DNA of 64,000 nt from Cupriavidus necator (GTDB taxonomy: Bacteria; Pseudomonadota; Gammaproteobacteria; Burkholderiales; Burkholderiaceae), in contig NZ_SROX01000013.1 of assembly GCF_013141915.1 (NCBI RefSeq), positions 1-64,000 on the forward strand. The letters run 5' to 3'. Below are positions 1 to 9,317 of this stretch, piece after piece. The position numbers and the translations under genes were made by a program. Each line of letters starts with the position of its first letter. Positions within the stretch are counted from its first letter, which is position 1. The notes under the pieces were generated by a model. It was not told where the DNA came from and did not search any database. It worked only from the letters and a program-made list of their open reading frames with translations.

Positions 1-324
1 GATTATGCAGAGCTTTCTTCGTTTCGTCAACCGTTTGCAGCAATCTTTTTTGCTGCCGTCAGCGCTGCAAACCTTGCTGCACCAACCTCCCGGCCAACCC
101 CGCATCCCTTGCTGCGCCTGCCTTGCAGGAGCCGCGTGGTGTTGCGAGGGGGCGAATAGTAGGCCGATTTCGCCGCCCTTGCAACACCTTTGTCACGACG
201 ATCCGCTAAACGTTCCCGCGATTATCGGCTAAGGCCTTGAGCGAGAAGGAGAAACTCCGAAAGCACAGGGAACCTGCCATGCAATACCCCTAGCATATTC
301 TCGGGTATTCCCCTGATCCTGGGG
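1..324. other. left-edge stretch without a confident gene
   Basis: I see no convincing gene here. One open frame (5-232, plus) has a Cys/Pro-rich translation with no recognisable domain and no good ribosome-binding site, so I do not call it. Just downstream of the enoyl-CoA hydratase stop there is a weak inverted repeat (aataccc at 283-289, gggtatt at 303-309) without a T-run. It could be a weak 3' hairpin for that minus-strand gene, but support is slim. Confidence 0.4.
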
Positions 325-1101
325 TCAACGATGCTGGAAGTTGGGGCTGCGTTTCTCGACGAAGGCGGCCATGCCCTCCTTCTGGTCTTCGCTGGCAAAG
401 GTGGCGTGGAACAGCCGGCGCTCGAAGCGAACCCCTTCTGCCAGCGAGGTCTCGTAGGCGGCGTTGACCGACTCCTTGATCATCATGACCACCGGCAACG
501 AGAACGCGGCGATGGTCTCGGCCGCCGCCAGCACTTCATCCAGCAGCTTGTCGGCCGGCACCACGCGCGACACCAGGCCCGAGCGCTCGGCCTCCGCGGC
601 GTCCATCATGCGCGAGGTCAGGCACAGGTCCATCGCCTTGGCCTTGGACACCGCACGCGGCAGGCGCTGCGTCCCGCCCGCACCAGGCATGGTGCCAAGC
701 TTGACCTCCGGCTGGCCGAACTTAGCCGAATCCGCCGCGATGATGATGTCGCACATCATCGCCAGCTCGCAGCCGCCGCCCAGCGCATAGCCGGCCACGC
801 CGGCGATCACGGGCTTGCGGATCTTGCGGATGGTTTCCCAGTTGCGGGTGATGTAGTCGCCCTTGTAGACATCCATGAAGGAATACTTGGCCATCATGCC
901 GATATCGGCACCGGCGGCGAACGCCCGCTCGCTGCCGGTGATGACGATGGCGCCGATACCCTCATCCTGATCAAAGGCGGTCAGCGCGGCGCCCAGTTCA
1001 TCCATCAGCGCGTCATTGAGCGCATTCAGGGCCTTCGGGCGGTTCAGCGTGACCAGGCCAACGCGGCCACGGGTCTCGACCAGGATGTTCTCGTACGGCA
1101 T
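325..1101 (-). CDS. paaF: enoyl-CoA hydratase (PaaF/EchA type)
   Basis: This 258-residue crotonase-superfamily protein hydrates trans-2-enoyl-CoA to 3-hydroxyacyl-CoA in fatty-acid or phenylacetate breakdown. The oxyanion-hole segment AGADI is at residues 63-67. GYALGGGCELAM (104-115) supplies the first catalytic glutamate (Glu112) and QPEVKLGTMPGAGG the second (Glu132). Both match the catalytic pair of mammalian mitochondrial enoyl-CoA hydratase, so a true hydratase is expected. Length is normal for the family. It lies downstream of an amino-acid ABC operon on the same strand, about 90 bp after the ATPase gene, and near paaG-paaI-paaK. That makes a PaaF role in phenylacetate catabolism plausible, but a general short-chain hydratase is equally possible, so the symbol is tentative. 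Confidence 0.85.
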   Translation of the reverse strand: MPYENILVETRGRVGLVTLNRPKALNALNDALMDELGAALTAFDQDEGIGAIVITGSERAFAAGADIGMMAKYSFMDVYKGDYITRNWETIRKIRKPVIAGVAGYALGGGCELAMMCDIIIAADSAKFGQPEVKLGTMPGAGGTQRLPRAVSKAKAMDLCLTSRMMDAAEAERSGLVSRVVPADKLLDEVLAAAETIAAFSLPVVMMIKESVNAAYETSLAEGVRFERRLFHATFASEDQKEGMAAFVEKRSPNFQHR

Positions 1102-1192
1102 GTCTTCTCCTATATAGGGTCAGGCGGATGGCGGGCGCCACCGGCTGCGGGCTATTCTGCCATCGGTTGCGGCGTGGCGGCGCTGAAGCCGG

Positions 1193-1982
<790 letters not shown>

Positions 1983-2002
<20 letters not shown>

Positions 2003-2636
2003 AGCGTTTTTCGAGATTCTGGAAGAACCAGGTCAGAATCAGCGTCATCACCAGGTAAAACAGCGCGGCGACGAGAAAAGGCGTGGTGGTGAAATCGCGC
2101 TGCACGATGCCGCGCGCGGTGCGCAGAATGTCGTTGAGGGCCAGCACATAGATCAGGGAAGTGTCCTTGATCAGCGTAATGGTTTCATTGCTGACCGGCG
2201 GCAGCACCCGGCTGACCATCTGCGGCAGCACGACTCGCCGCATGGTCTGGAAGTAGCTCATGCCCAGCGCCTTGCTGGCCTCATACTGGCCGCGATCGAC
2301 CGACTTGATCCCGGCGCGGAAGATTTCTGCGAAATAGGCCGCATAGTTGAGCGCGAAGGCCACTACCGCCGCAGGAAAATCGGGCAGCCGCACGCCGATG
2401 ACGGGCACGAACGGCAGCGCGAAATAGATGAACAGCATCTGCAGCATCAGCGGCGTGCCGCGCATCAGCCAGATATAGCCGTTGACCAGGCCGCTCAACA
2501 GCGGCCATGACGAAATGCGTGCCAGTGCCAGCGCAAGCCCGAGCGGCACCGACAAGGCGAGCGTGATGGCGAATAGCGTCAGCGTGACTTTGGCACCCTG
2601 CGCCAGCGGCAGCAGAAGAGATAAGACGTAATCCAT
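1983..2636 (-). CDS. polar amino-acid ABC transporter permease
   Basis: This 217-residue inner-membrane permease belongs to the HisM/GlnP family. It has several hydrophobic segments, the first covering roughly residues 15-40. The conserved EAA-type loop that docks the ATPase (EASKALGMSYFQTMRRVVLPQ region) is at about 119-139. Only one permease gene is present, so it probably forms a homodimer with two copies of the neighbouring ATPase. It sits between the binding-protein gene (114 bp upstream, with two hairpins in the gap) and the ATPase gene (20-bp overlap). Confidence 0.9.
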
Positions 2637-2663
2637 GCTCGCGCGTACAAGAAAGGTAGGACC

Positions 2664-2737
2664 CCGGGCAAGCCCGGCTTAAGGATCCGAAGGGGCCCGG
2701 AGGTGGCGCGGCGCCCCCCTGGATGGTGCGGGGCGCC
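2664..2737 (-). promoter_or_regulatory. two hairpins between binding-protein and permease genes
   Basis: Two inverted repeats occupy the 114-bp gap: ccgggc-aa-gcccgg (2664-2677) and ggcgcccc...ggggcgcc (2710-2717 with 2730-2737, 12-base loop). Neither is followed by a T-run on the minus strand, so they are not classical terminators. In many ABC operons such structures after the binding-protein gene stabilise its mRNA or partly stop transcription, so that more binding protein than permease is made. That role is inferred. Confidence 0.45.
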
Positions 2738-2750
2738 ACGCGGGTCTGGA

Positions 2751-3542
2751 TTACTTGGTGAGGTCGGTACCGAACCACTGGGTGGCAATGCGCGCCGCGG
2801 TGCCGTCCTGCTTCATCGACGCCAGGGTCTGGTCGAGCTTGCCGAGCAGTTCGGCGTCATCCTTGCGCACGCCGACGCCGTAATCCTCGGTGCCGAAGTT
2901 TTCGTCCAGCACCCGGTATTCGCCGGCACGCTTGCTGATCAGGTAGCGGCCCACCACTTCATCTACCACGATCGCGTCGAGGCGGCCTGCCGACAGGTCC
3001 ATCAGCGCCGTCACGTTATCGCCAAAGGTCTTGAGTTCCTTCAGGCTGGCGGCAATCTGGCTTTCCTTCTTGATGGCGTCCACCGCGCTGCTGCCGTCCT
3101 GCGCACCGACGATGCGGCCGGCCAGGTCAGCCTTGGCCTTCACCGGGGACTGGGTGACGACGATCACGATCTGGTGGTTGGTCATGTAGGGCGAGGTAAA
3201 GCTGATGTTCTTCTTGCGCTCATCGGTGATGGTCAGCCCGTTCCACAGCACATCGACACGCTTGCCGTTCAGCTCCGCCTCCTTGGCGCTCCAGTCGATC
3301 GGCTTGAACTCGACCGTCAGGCCAAGACGGCGGCTGGCTTCCTTGGCCATGTCGATATCGAAACCGACCAGTTCATTGCTGGCATCGCGGAAACCCATCG
3401 GCGGGAAATTGTCGTCCAGGCCCACAATGATCTTGGTGGCCGCATCCGTGCCGGCAGCGGGCGCGGGAGCGGTTTCTTTCTTGCCGCACGCGGCGAACAG
3501 CGCGACGGACGAAATCAGGAGCAATGCAGCGAGCTTCTTCAT
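2751..3542 (-). CDS. polar amino-acid ABC transporter substrate-binding lipoprotein
   Basis: This 263-residue periplasmic binding protein (SBP_bac_3 family) delivers an amino acid to the permease and ATPase encoded downstream. It starts with a lipoprotein signal: MKK, a hydrophobic stretch and LFAAC, with the lipidated cysteine at residue 19. Family features include DDNFPPMGF near the start of the mature domain, GFDIDMAKE, and the SFTSPYM segment. The C-terminal lobe carries DYGVGVRKDD. It is the first gene of a minus-strand operon and is divergent from paaG, with about 270 bp between the two starts. Substrate is unknown; glutamine, arginine or cystine-type ligands are all possible. Confidence 0.9.
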   Translation of the reverse strand: MKKLAALLLISSVALFAACGKKETAPAPAAGTDAATKIIVGLDDNFPPMGFRDASNELVGFDIDMAKEASRRLGLTVEFKPIDWSAKEAELNGKRVDVLWNGLTITDERKKNISFTSPYMTNHQIVIVVTQSPVKAKADLAGRIVGAQDGSSAVDAIKKESQIAASLKELKTFGDNVTALMDLSAGRLDAIVVDEVVGRYLISKRAGEYRVLDENFGTEDYGVGVRKDDAELLGKLDQTLASMKQDGTAARIATQWFGTDLTK

Positions 3543-3714
3543 AGGAATTCCAAATGCGAATAGGAGAGCGCGCCGGGCTTCGCTTGGGCAGGCCGGCGAG
3601 GTTTCAGATTGTTGTTGGCAGCGCGATTATAGAGCGGCGCCTTCGGCCGGCATTGCGGACACGCCGGCATTCAGACCAACTGGCCTCGCCAGCGGGTAAA
3701 AATTAGTGCTAACA

Positions 3715-3742
3715 TTGTCCGACCGACTGGTCGGTTTATTTT
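3715..3742 (+). promoter_or_regulatory. paaG promoter with PaaR-like operator
   Basis: A palindrome ccgacc-gact-ggtcgg lies at 3719-3734. It sits between a possible -35 TTGTCC (3715-3720) and a -10-like TATTTT (3737-3742, 16-bp spacer), about 70 bp before the paaG start. A TetR-type repressor of phenylacetate genes, PaaR, is known in beta-proteobacteria and is reported to use a palindrome rich in CCGACC/GGTCGG. The overlap with the core promoter fits repression relieved by phenylacetyl-CoA. The palindrome is seen directly; the regulator's identity is inferred, and no regulator gene is in the window. Confidence 0.6.
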
Positions 3743-3809
3743 AGAGGTATCCGCCCGCACCGACCCGCGAGTGCTGGAAGCGCTCGAGCCCATTCGGCAG
3801 GAGACAACA

Positions 3810-4634
3810 ATGCCCCCGACGTCCACGCCCGCTGGCCAGCCGGTCAGCATCGAGAGCGGCCCCATCCTGCTGGCTTGGCAGGGGGCGGTCGCGGTCATCA
3901 CGCTCAATCGTCCCGACAAGCTCAACAGCTTCACCCGCGCCATGCACCAGGCGCTGCAGCTGGCGCTCGACCATGTCGAGGCCGGCGGCGCCCGCGCCCT
4001 GCTGCTGACCGGCGCGGGGCGCGGCTTCTGCGCCGGCCAGGACCTGGCCGACCTGGATTTCACCGCCGGACAGATGACCGACCTGGGCGAGCTGATCAAT
4101 ACCTGGTTCAATCCGCTGATCCGCCGCTTGCAGGCGCTGCCGCTGCCGGTGGTGGCGGCGGTCAACGGCACCGCGGCCGGTGCCGGCGCCAACCTCGCGC
4201 TGGCCTGCGACATGGTGCTGGCCGCGCGCTCGGCCAGCTTTATCCAGGCCTTCGTCAAGATCGGACTGGTGCCGGATTCGGGCGGCACCTGGCTGCTGCC
4301 GCAGCGCATCGGCATGGCGCGCGCGCTGGGCCTGGCCATGACCGGCGAGCGCCTGAGCGCCGAGGACGCCGAAACCTGGGGCCTGGTCTGGCAAACCATG
4401 GACGACCCGCTGCTGCCGGAACAGGCGCTGGCGCTAGCCACGCACCTGGCCAGTCAGCCGACCCGCGCGCTGGCCGCGATCAAGCGCGCCATGTATGCCA
4501 GCACCACGGCCACGCTCGACGCCCAGCTCGACCTCGAACGCGACCTGCAGCGCGAGCTGGGCCAGTCCGCCGATTATGCGGAGGGCGTCAACGCCTTCCT
4601 CGGCAAGCGCGCCCCGCACTTCACCGGCAAGTAA
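3810..4634 (+). CDS. paaG: phenylacetate pathway enoyl-CoA isomerase PaaG
   Basis: This 274-residue crotonase-fold protein is the likely 1,2-epoxyphenylacetyl-CoA isomerase, which turns the ring epoxide into an oxepin-CoA in aerobic phenylacetate breakdown. GRGFCAGQDLADL is at about 70-82. The glutamate of true hydratases is absent from the AGAGANLAL segment (124-131), while VPDSGGTWLLP keeps Asp156. This is the pattern of isomerase-type PaaG rather than PaaF. I chose the ATG at 3810 because ggcaggag lies just upstream; an earlier in-frame start would add 13 residues with no such site. It heads paaG-paaI-paaK, with a palindromic operator in its promoter. Confidence 0.88.
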   Translation: MPPTSTPAGQPVSIESGPILLAWQGAVAVITLNRPDKLNSFTRAMHQALQLALDHVEAGGARALLLTGAGRGFCAGQDLADLDFTAGQMTDLGELINTWFNPLIRRLQALPLPVVAAVNGTAAGAGANLALACDMVLAARSASFIQAFVKIGLVPDSGGTWLLPQRIGMARALGLAMTGERLSAEDAETWGLVWQTMDDPLLPEQALALATHLASQPTRALAAIKRAMYASTTATLDAQLDLERDLQRELGQSADYAEGVNAFLGKRAPHFTGK

Positions 4635-4674
4635 ATAGCGGGCCCGTCCCCGCATCCCCAGACAGGAGACCAGC

Positions 4675-5127
4675 TTGAAACAGGACCCCCAGGCCCTTGC
4701 GGAAGCCGCCGCGGCCGCCATGTATGAAGCCGACACCTGCAGCCGCTGGCTGGGCATCACGGTCCAGGCGGTGCGACCGGGCTATGCGCGGCTGACGATG
4801 CCGGTACGCAAGGAATTTCTCAACGGCCACGGCATCTGCCACGGCGGCCTGATGTTTACGCTGGCCGATTCGACCTTCGCTTTTGCCTGCAACAGCCATA
4901 ACATCAACACCGTCGCGGCCGGCTGCAGCATCGAGTTTCTCCGTCCCGTGCACGGCGACGACGTACTTACCGCCGAGGCCACCGAGCAGGTCCTGTCGGG
5001 CCGGCACGGCATCTACGATATCCGCGTGACCAATGCCGCGGGCCAGGTGGTGGCGATGTTCCGCGGCAAGTCCGCGCAGATCAAGGGACACGTGGTGCGG
5101 GCGCCTGACGGAAGCGAAGGCGCCTGA
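4675..5127 (+). CDS. paaI: hydroxyphenylacetyl-CoA thioesterase PaaI
   Basis: This 150-residue hot-dog-fold thioesterase is thought to free CoA from dead-end hydroxyphenylacetyl-CoA intermediates. The PaaI signature HGGLMFTLADSTFAFACN spans about 56-73, with the catalytic aspartate at Asp65 and the upstream GHGICHGG. The start is TTG at 4675, preceded by gacaggagac at normal spacing, and it gives the expected family length. The gene begins 40 bp after paaG and is followed 51 bp later by paaK, so one transcript is likely. Confidence 0.9.
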   Translation: MKQDPQALAEAAAAAMYEADTCSRWLGITVQAVRPGYARLTMPVRKEFLNGHGICHGGLMFTLADSTFAFACNSHNINTVAAGCSIEFLRPVHGDDVLTAEATEQVLSGRHGIYDIRVTNAAGQVVAMFRGKSAQIKGHVVRAPDGSEGA

Positions 5128-5178
5128 GCAAGGCCTGGCCAGACACTGACGATAAACGCCCCCCGTGCAGGAGACCCC

Positions 5179-6483
5179 ATGAGCCCGCGCCTGACCGATC
5201 TGCCCCTGGATCCGATCGAGACCGCCAGCCGCGCCGAGCTGCAGGCACTGCAGCTGGAGCGCCTGAAATGGTCGCTCCACCACGCCTACGCCAATTCGCC
5301 GGTCTACCGGCGCAAGTTCGACGAGGCCGGCGTGCATCCGGACCAGCTGCGCTCGCTTGCCGACCTGGCCCGCTTTCCGTTCACCAGCAAGCAGGACCTG
5401 CGCGACAACTACCCGTTCGGCATGTTCGCCGTGCCGCAAGACCGGGTGGCGCGCATCCATGCCTCATCCGGCACCACCGGCAAGCCCACCGTGGTGGGCT
5501 ATACCCTGCAGGACATCGACAACTGGGCCACGGTGATGGCGCGCTCGATCCGCGCCTCGGGCGCGCGCCGCGGCGACAAGGTGCATATCAGCTACGGCTA
5601 CGGACTCTTCACCGGCGGGCTAGGCGCGCACTACGGCGTCGAGAAGGCCGGCCTGACCGCCATCCCGTTCGGCGGCGGGCAGACCGAGCGGCAGGTGCAA
5701 CTGATCCAGGACTTCAAGCCGGAAGTGATCATGGTGACCCCCAGCTATATGCTGGCGATCGCCGACGAATTCGAGCGCCAGGGCATCGACCCGGCCAGCA
5801 CCTCGCTGCGCGTCGGCATCTTCGGCGCCGAGCCGTGGACGCCGGAGATGCGGCTGGCGATCGAGAAGCGCATGGGCATTTCGGCGGTCGACATCTATGG
5901 CTTGTCCGAAGTCATGGGACCCGGCGTGGCCAACGAATGCGCCGAGACCAAGGACGGCCCCACCATCTGGGAAGATCATTTCTACCCCGAGATCATCGAC
6001 CCCGACACCGGCGCGGTGCTGCCCGACGGCGAGTTCGGCGAACTGGTGTTCACCTCGCTGACCAAGGAAGCGATGCCGGTGGTGCGCTACCGTACGCGCG
6101 ACCTGACCCGGCTGCTGCCGGGCACGGCCCGCGCGGCATTTCGCCGCATGGAGAAGGTCACCGGCCGCACCGACGACATGATGATCGTGCGCGGCGTCAA
6201 CGTGTTTCCGTCGCAGATCGAGGAACTGATCCTCAGGCATGCCGAGCTGGCGCCGCACTACCAGTGCGTGCTGGCCAAGGAAGGACACCTGGATACGCTG
6301 ACGGTGCGGGTCGAATGCGCGCACGGCAACGAGACCGCAGCGACGCACGGCGCGCGCGTGCGGCTGGCGCACGAGATCAAGTCCTATATCGGCGTGACCG
6401 CGGGGATCGAGGTGCTGCCGGAGGGTGGCATCGAACGCTCGGTGGGAAAGGCGAAGCGGATTGTCGATCAGCGGCCGCGCTGA
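5179..6483 (+). CDS. paaK: phenylacetate-CoA ligase
   Basis: This 434-residue adenylate-forming enzyme activates phenylacetate with ATP and CoA to phenylacetyl-CoA, the first step of the pathway. The AMP-binding P-loop HASSGTTGKPT is at 94-104. The aromatic-acid-ligase segment YGLSEVMGPG follows near residue 240, and TGRTDDMMIVRGVNVFPSQIEE marks the hinge and C-terminal domain near 330-350. Length matches the family. The start is preceded by gcaggagacccc. It is the last gene of paaGIK; the paaABCDE oxygenase and paaZ genes are not in the window, so the pathway is split over the genome. Confidence 0.95.
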   Translation: MSPRLTDLPLDPIETASRAELQALQLERLKWSLHHAYANSPVYRRKFDEAGVHPDQLRSLADLARFPFTSKQDLRDNYPFGMFAVPQDRVARIHASSGTTGKPTVVGYTLQDIDNWATVMARSIRASGARRGDKVHISYGYGLFTGGLGAHYGVEKAGLTAIPFGGGQTERQVQLIQDFKPEVIMVTPSYMLAIADEFERQGIDPASTSLRVGIFGAEPWTPEMRLAIEKRMGISAVDIYGLSEVMGPGVANECAETKDGPTIWEDHFYPEIIDPDTGAVLPDGEFGELVFTSLTKEAMPVVRYRTRDLTRLLPGTARAAFRRMEKVTGRTDDMMIVRGVNVFPSQIEELILRHAELAPHYQCVLAKEGHLDTLTVRVECAHGNETAATHGARVRLAHEIKSYIGVTAGIEVLPEGGIERSVGKAKRIVDQRPR

Positions 6484-6497
6484 AATCCGCCGGTTTG

Positions 6498-6527
6498 CTC
6501 CCCTCGCCCGCTTGCGGGAGAGGGGAG
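6498..6527. repeat. REP-like palindrome, copy 1
   Basis: An inverted repeat with 14-base arms (ctcccctcgcccgc / gcgggagaggggag, one mismatch, 2-base centre) lies between convergent paaK and mltA. The same palindrome with the same flank (ttgctcccct) recurs at 14548, 19682 and 51095. Its position between convergent genes suits a bidirectional terminator or an mRNA-end stabiliser, but there is no long T-run. Confidence 0.75.
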
Positions 6528-6558
6528 AGAACATTCGCAGTTTTAGCCCTGTCGAAGC

Positions 6559-7704
6559 TCAGCTGCGCGGCATCAGCACCCACATCCTGCCGCCCTGCTT
6601 CATCCTGCCGGCGGTCTCGCCGGCGGCATCGCCAGCGCCCCAGAAGAAGTCCGCACGCACGCCGCCCTTGATGGCGCTGCCGGTATCCTGCGCGAACACC
6701 AGGCGCTGGATCGGCTCGGTCGACAGCGGACGCGTGGTCGCCAGGAACACCGGCACGCCCAGCGGGATCGTCGCCGGGTCGACCGCGATCGAGCGCTCCG
6801 CGGTCAGCGGCACGCCCAGCGCGCCCACCGGGCCGTCGTTGCTGGGCGGCAGCTCGCGGAAGAAGACAAAGCGCGGGTTGATGTTCAGCATTTCCTCGAC
6901 GCGGCCGGGATTGGCGCGCGCCCACGCCTTGATGCCCTGCATGGTGGCCTGCGCCGGGGTGATCTCGCCGCGGTCAAGCAGCCACTTGCCGAACGAGCGG
7001 AACGGCTGGTCGTTGGTGCCGCCAAAGCCCACCCGCATCATGCTGCCATCCGCCATGCGGATGCGGCCCGAGCCCTGGATCTGCAGGAAGGCGGCCTCGA
7101 CCGGATCGTCGACCCAGACCAGCTCGTTGCCGCGCATGGCGGGATTCTGCAGCAGCTCGGCGCGCGCCGGCAGCGCGCGGTTGCCGAACTGCGCCGGCTT
7201 GCGGTACAGCGGCACCTGGTACTTGCCCTGGCGCGTGCGCGAGCCGTGCAGGATCGGCTCGTAGTAGCCGGTGATCAGGCCGCTGTCGGTGCCGTCGCCG
7301 TTCACCACGCGGTACGGCTGGAAGTTGCTTTCGAAATACGCGCGGATGGCGTCGATGTCGCCGGCGTTGACCATCATGCCGGCGGCGCAGGCGCGGTTCC
7401 ATTCGGCGCGCTTTTTCAGCGCCTGACAGCTTTGCTGCAGCGCGGGCCAGGCCGCGCGCACATCATCCTGCGCCCAGCCGCCGATCTCGGCCCAGCTGGC
7501 CGCCTGCAGCCGGCCCTTCTGCGACGACGCCGAGGGCGGCGCCGTGCCGGACGGGGCCGTCTCGATACGCGGCGGCGGGCCGCTCATGCAGCCGGCCAGC
7601 AGCACCGCGGCGCCGGCCAGCGCCAGCCAGCCGCGCATGCGCCGCGCGGGCGAGGAAGAAACCTGGGAAACCTGTGGAGTCGGGAAAGCGTCCGCGTATG
7701 CCAT
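6559..7704 (-). CDS. mltA: membrane-bound lytic murein transglycosylase A
   Basis: This exported lipoprotein of about 380 residues cleaves the glycan strands of peptidoglycan at the outer membrane, forming 1,6-anhydromuramyl ends. The lipobox LLAGC lies after RRMRGWLALAGAAV. The MltA domain is marked by GLITGYYEP, and the C-terminal 3D domain by FAQDTGSAIKGGVRADFFWG, with the conserved aspartates. The start is uncertain. The ATG at 7704 puts the lipid cysteine at residue 39; the ATG at 7638 would put it at residue 17, more usual for a lipoprotein, and neither has a strong ribosome-binding site. The gene is divergent from a small membrane protein and convergent with paaK. Confidence 0.9.
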   Translation of the reverse strand: MAYADAFPTPQVSQVSSSPARRMRGWLALAGAAVLLAGCMSGPPPRIETAPSGTAPPSASSQKGRLQAASWAEIGGWAQDDVRAAWPALQQSCQALKKRAEWNRACAAGMMVNAGDIDAIRAYFESNFQPYRVVNGDGTDSGLITGYYEPILHGSRTRQGKYQVPLYRKPAQFGNRALPARAELLQNPAMRGNELVWVDDPVEAAFLQIQGSGRIRMADGSMMRVGFGGTNDQPFRSFGKWLLDRGEITPAQATMQGIKAWARANPGRVEEMLNINPRFVFFRELPPSNDGPVGALGVPLTAERSIAVDPATIPLGVPVFLATTRPLSTEPIQRLVFAQDTGSAIKGGVRADFFWGAGDAAGETAGRMKQGGRMWVLMPRS

Positions 7705-7829
7705 CTTGCTGTTGTTCAATGTCCAGGAAGGGGCGGCCTGCCGGGCCGCATTCCGCCGGAATGCCCCTACAATGCCACCGTCATCCCTCAACCACCGCCT
7801 GCGCCCCCGCGGGCCGCGCTGCATCTGCC

Positions 7830-8045
7830 ATGAGCAAGTTCTTCGAAGCCCATCCCATGCTGCTGTTCGCCCTGGAAGCCGGCGTGGCGCTGTTCCTGCT
7901 GATCTTTATCGTGGTCTGGACCATGGGCACGGCGAAAAAACATCCGCGTCCCACCCGTGCGCCGTCGGAGCACCCGTCGCGCCAGCCGGCGCAGGGTGAC
8001 GCGCAAGCGCCGCCGCAGGATCAGGACAGCGCAACGCGCCCGTAG
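7830..8045 (+). CDS. small single-pass membrane protein
   Basis: This 71-residue protein of unknown function has one hydrophobic segment, about residues 9-32 (MLLFALEAGVALFLLIFIVV), then a polar Pro/Gln/Arg-rich tail predicted to be disordered. I do not recognise a family. It is read divergently from mltA, and the apaG stop lies 13 bp beyond its end on the opposite strand. The start at 7830 excludes a poorly coding, Cys/Pro-rich upstream extension and begins exactly where membrane-protein-like sequence starts (MSKFFEAHP). Confidence 0.6.
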   Translation: MSKFFEAHPMLLFALEAGVALFLLIFIVVWTMGTAKKHPRPTRAPSEHPSRQPAQGDAQAPPQDQDSATRP

Positions 8046-8058
8046 GTTCCCCGCAGGT

Positions 8059-8433
8059 TCAGTGCAGCATGCGCGGCAGCACCAGCGCGAATTCCGGGAT
8101 CGGCACCTCGAAGCGGTGGCCGTCCTCGGCCACGCAGAAGTACTCGCCCTTCATCGAGCCAACCGGGGTCGAGATGGTCGCCCAGCTGGTGTACTCGAAA
8201 TGCTCGCCTGGCTTGAGCAGCGGCTGGTGGCCGACCACCCCCAGCCCGGCGACTTCCTGCGTGCCGTTGTCGCTGTCGGTGATGATCCAGTGGCGCGAGA
8301 TCAGCTGTGCCGCGACCTCGCCGGTATTGTGGATGGTGATGGTGTAGGCGAAGGCGTGGCGCCCGCGCTCGGGGTCGGACTGGTCCGGCAGGTACTGGGT
8401 GCGTACCGAGACGGAAAAAGCGTACTCGCTCAT
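8059..8433 (-). CDS. apaG: ApaG (Co2+/Mg2+ efflux-associated) protein
   Basis: This 124-residue protein has the DUF525 fold, matching the normal ApaG length of about 125. Typical segments are AYTITIHNTGEVAAQL, SRHWIITDSDG-like, GVVGHQPLLKPGEHFEYTS and GSMKGEY. ApaG is linked to divalent cation tolerance in enterobacteria, and the fold is shared with F-box-associated proteins in eukaryotes; its molecular role is still unclear. The longer open frame upstream lacks family similarity, so I use the ATG at 8433. It is divergent from rpe, with 182 bp between the two starts. Confidence 0.92.
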   Translation of the reverse strand: MSEYAFSVSVRTQYLPDQSDPERGRHAFAYTITIHNTGEVAAQLISRHWIITDSDNGTQEVAGLGVVGHQPLLKPGEHFEYTSWATISTPVGSMKGEYFCVAEDGHRFEVPIPEFALVLPRMLH

Positions 8434-8615
8434 CGTGGCAGGGGCGGCGCGGCGCGCCGGGCAGGGAAAGGGGTAGCCGCATTGTGCGGGATGGGCGCGG
8501 CAGGGGCAAGAGCACCGGGCGAGCGTAGAATACCGGTCTTTGACCGCAGCGCCGCTTTTCCCGCGCGCGCAGCGGCGATCACAGCATTCCCCCGCATTCA
8601 CCGCCAGCCGTCATC

Positions 8616-9317
8616 ATGACCCAGCCTACCTTCCGCATCGCTCCTTCCATCCTGTCCGCCGACTTTGCCCGCCTGGGCGAGGAAGTGCGCCGCGTGACCG
8701 AGGCCGGCGCCGACTGGATCCACTTCGACGTGATGGACAACCATTACGTGCCCAACCTGACCGTGGGCCCGCTGGTATGCGAGGCGATCCGCCCGCATGT
8801 GACGGCGCCGATCGACGTGCACCTGATGGTGCGCCCGGTGGACCGGATCATCCCTGACTTTGCCAAGGCCGGCGCCAACATCATCACCTTCCACCCGGAA
8901 GCCAGCGAACACGTGGACCGTTCGCTCGCGCTGATCCGCGACCACGGCTGCCAGGCCGGCCTGGTGTTCAACCCGGCCACGCCGCTGCACCACCTGGACC
9001 ACGTAATGGACCGCCTGGACGTGATTCTGCTGATGTCGGTCAACCCCGGCTTCGGCGGCCAGTCGTTCATCCCCGAGACGCTCAACAAGCTGCGCGCGGT
9101 GCGCCAGCGCATCGACGAATACACCGCGCGCACCGGCCGCACCATCCTGCTGGAAGTGGACGGCGGCGTGAAGGTCGACAACATCGCCGAAATCGCCAGG
9201 GCCGGCGCCGACACCTTCGTGGCGGGCTCGGCCGTGTTCGGCAAGCCCGACGCCGATGGCGGTTACCGCGGCATCATCTCGGCGCTGCGCGGCGAACTGG
9301 CCAAGGCCGCCCAATGA
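8616..9317 (+). CDS. rpe: ribulose-phosphate 3-epimerase
   Basis: This 233-residue TIM-barrel enzyme interconverts ribulose 5-phosphate and xylulose 5-phosphate in the pentose phosphate and Calvin cycles. Family motifs are present: IAPSILSADFARLGEE at the N-terminus, HFDVMDNHYVPNLTVGP (metal-binding His and Asp), HLMV, MSVNPGFGGQSFIP, and EVDGGVKVDN with the second catalytic aspartate. Its stop overlaps the start of gph (ATGA), and gph is followed by the trp genes. The order rpe-gph-trpE is common in proteobacteria. No Calvin-cycle genes are nearby, so this is probably the housekeeping copy. Confidence 0.97.
   Translation: MTQPTFRIAPSILSADFARLGEEVRRVTEAGADWIHFDVMDNHYVPNLTVGPLVCEAIRPHVTAPIDVHLMVRPVDRIIPDFAKAGANIITFHPEASEHVDRSLALIRDHGCQAGLVFNPATPLHHLDHVMDRLDVILLMSVNPGFGGQSFIPETLNKLRAVRQRIDEYTARTGRTILLEVDGGVKVDNIAEIARAGADTFVAGSAVFGKPDADGGYRGIISALRGELAKAAQ

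Noticed and set aside
5..232. 75-codon ORF at the left edge
   Set aside because: It lacks a ribosome-binding site and domain and is Cys/Pro-rich, so I do not call it a gene.
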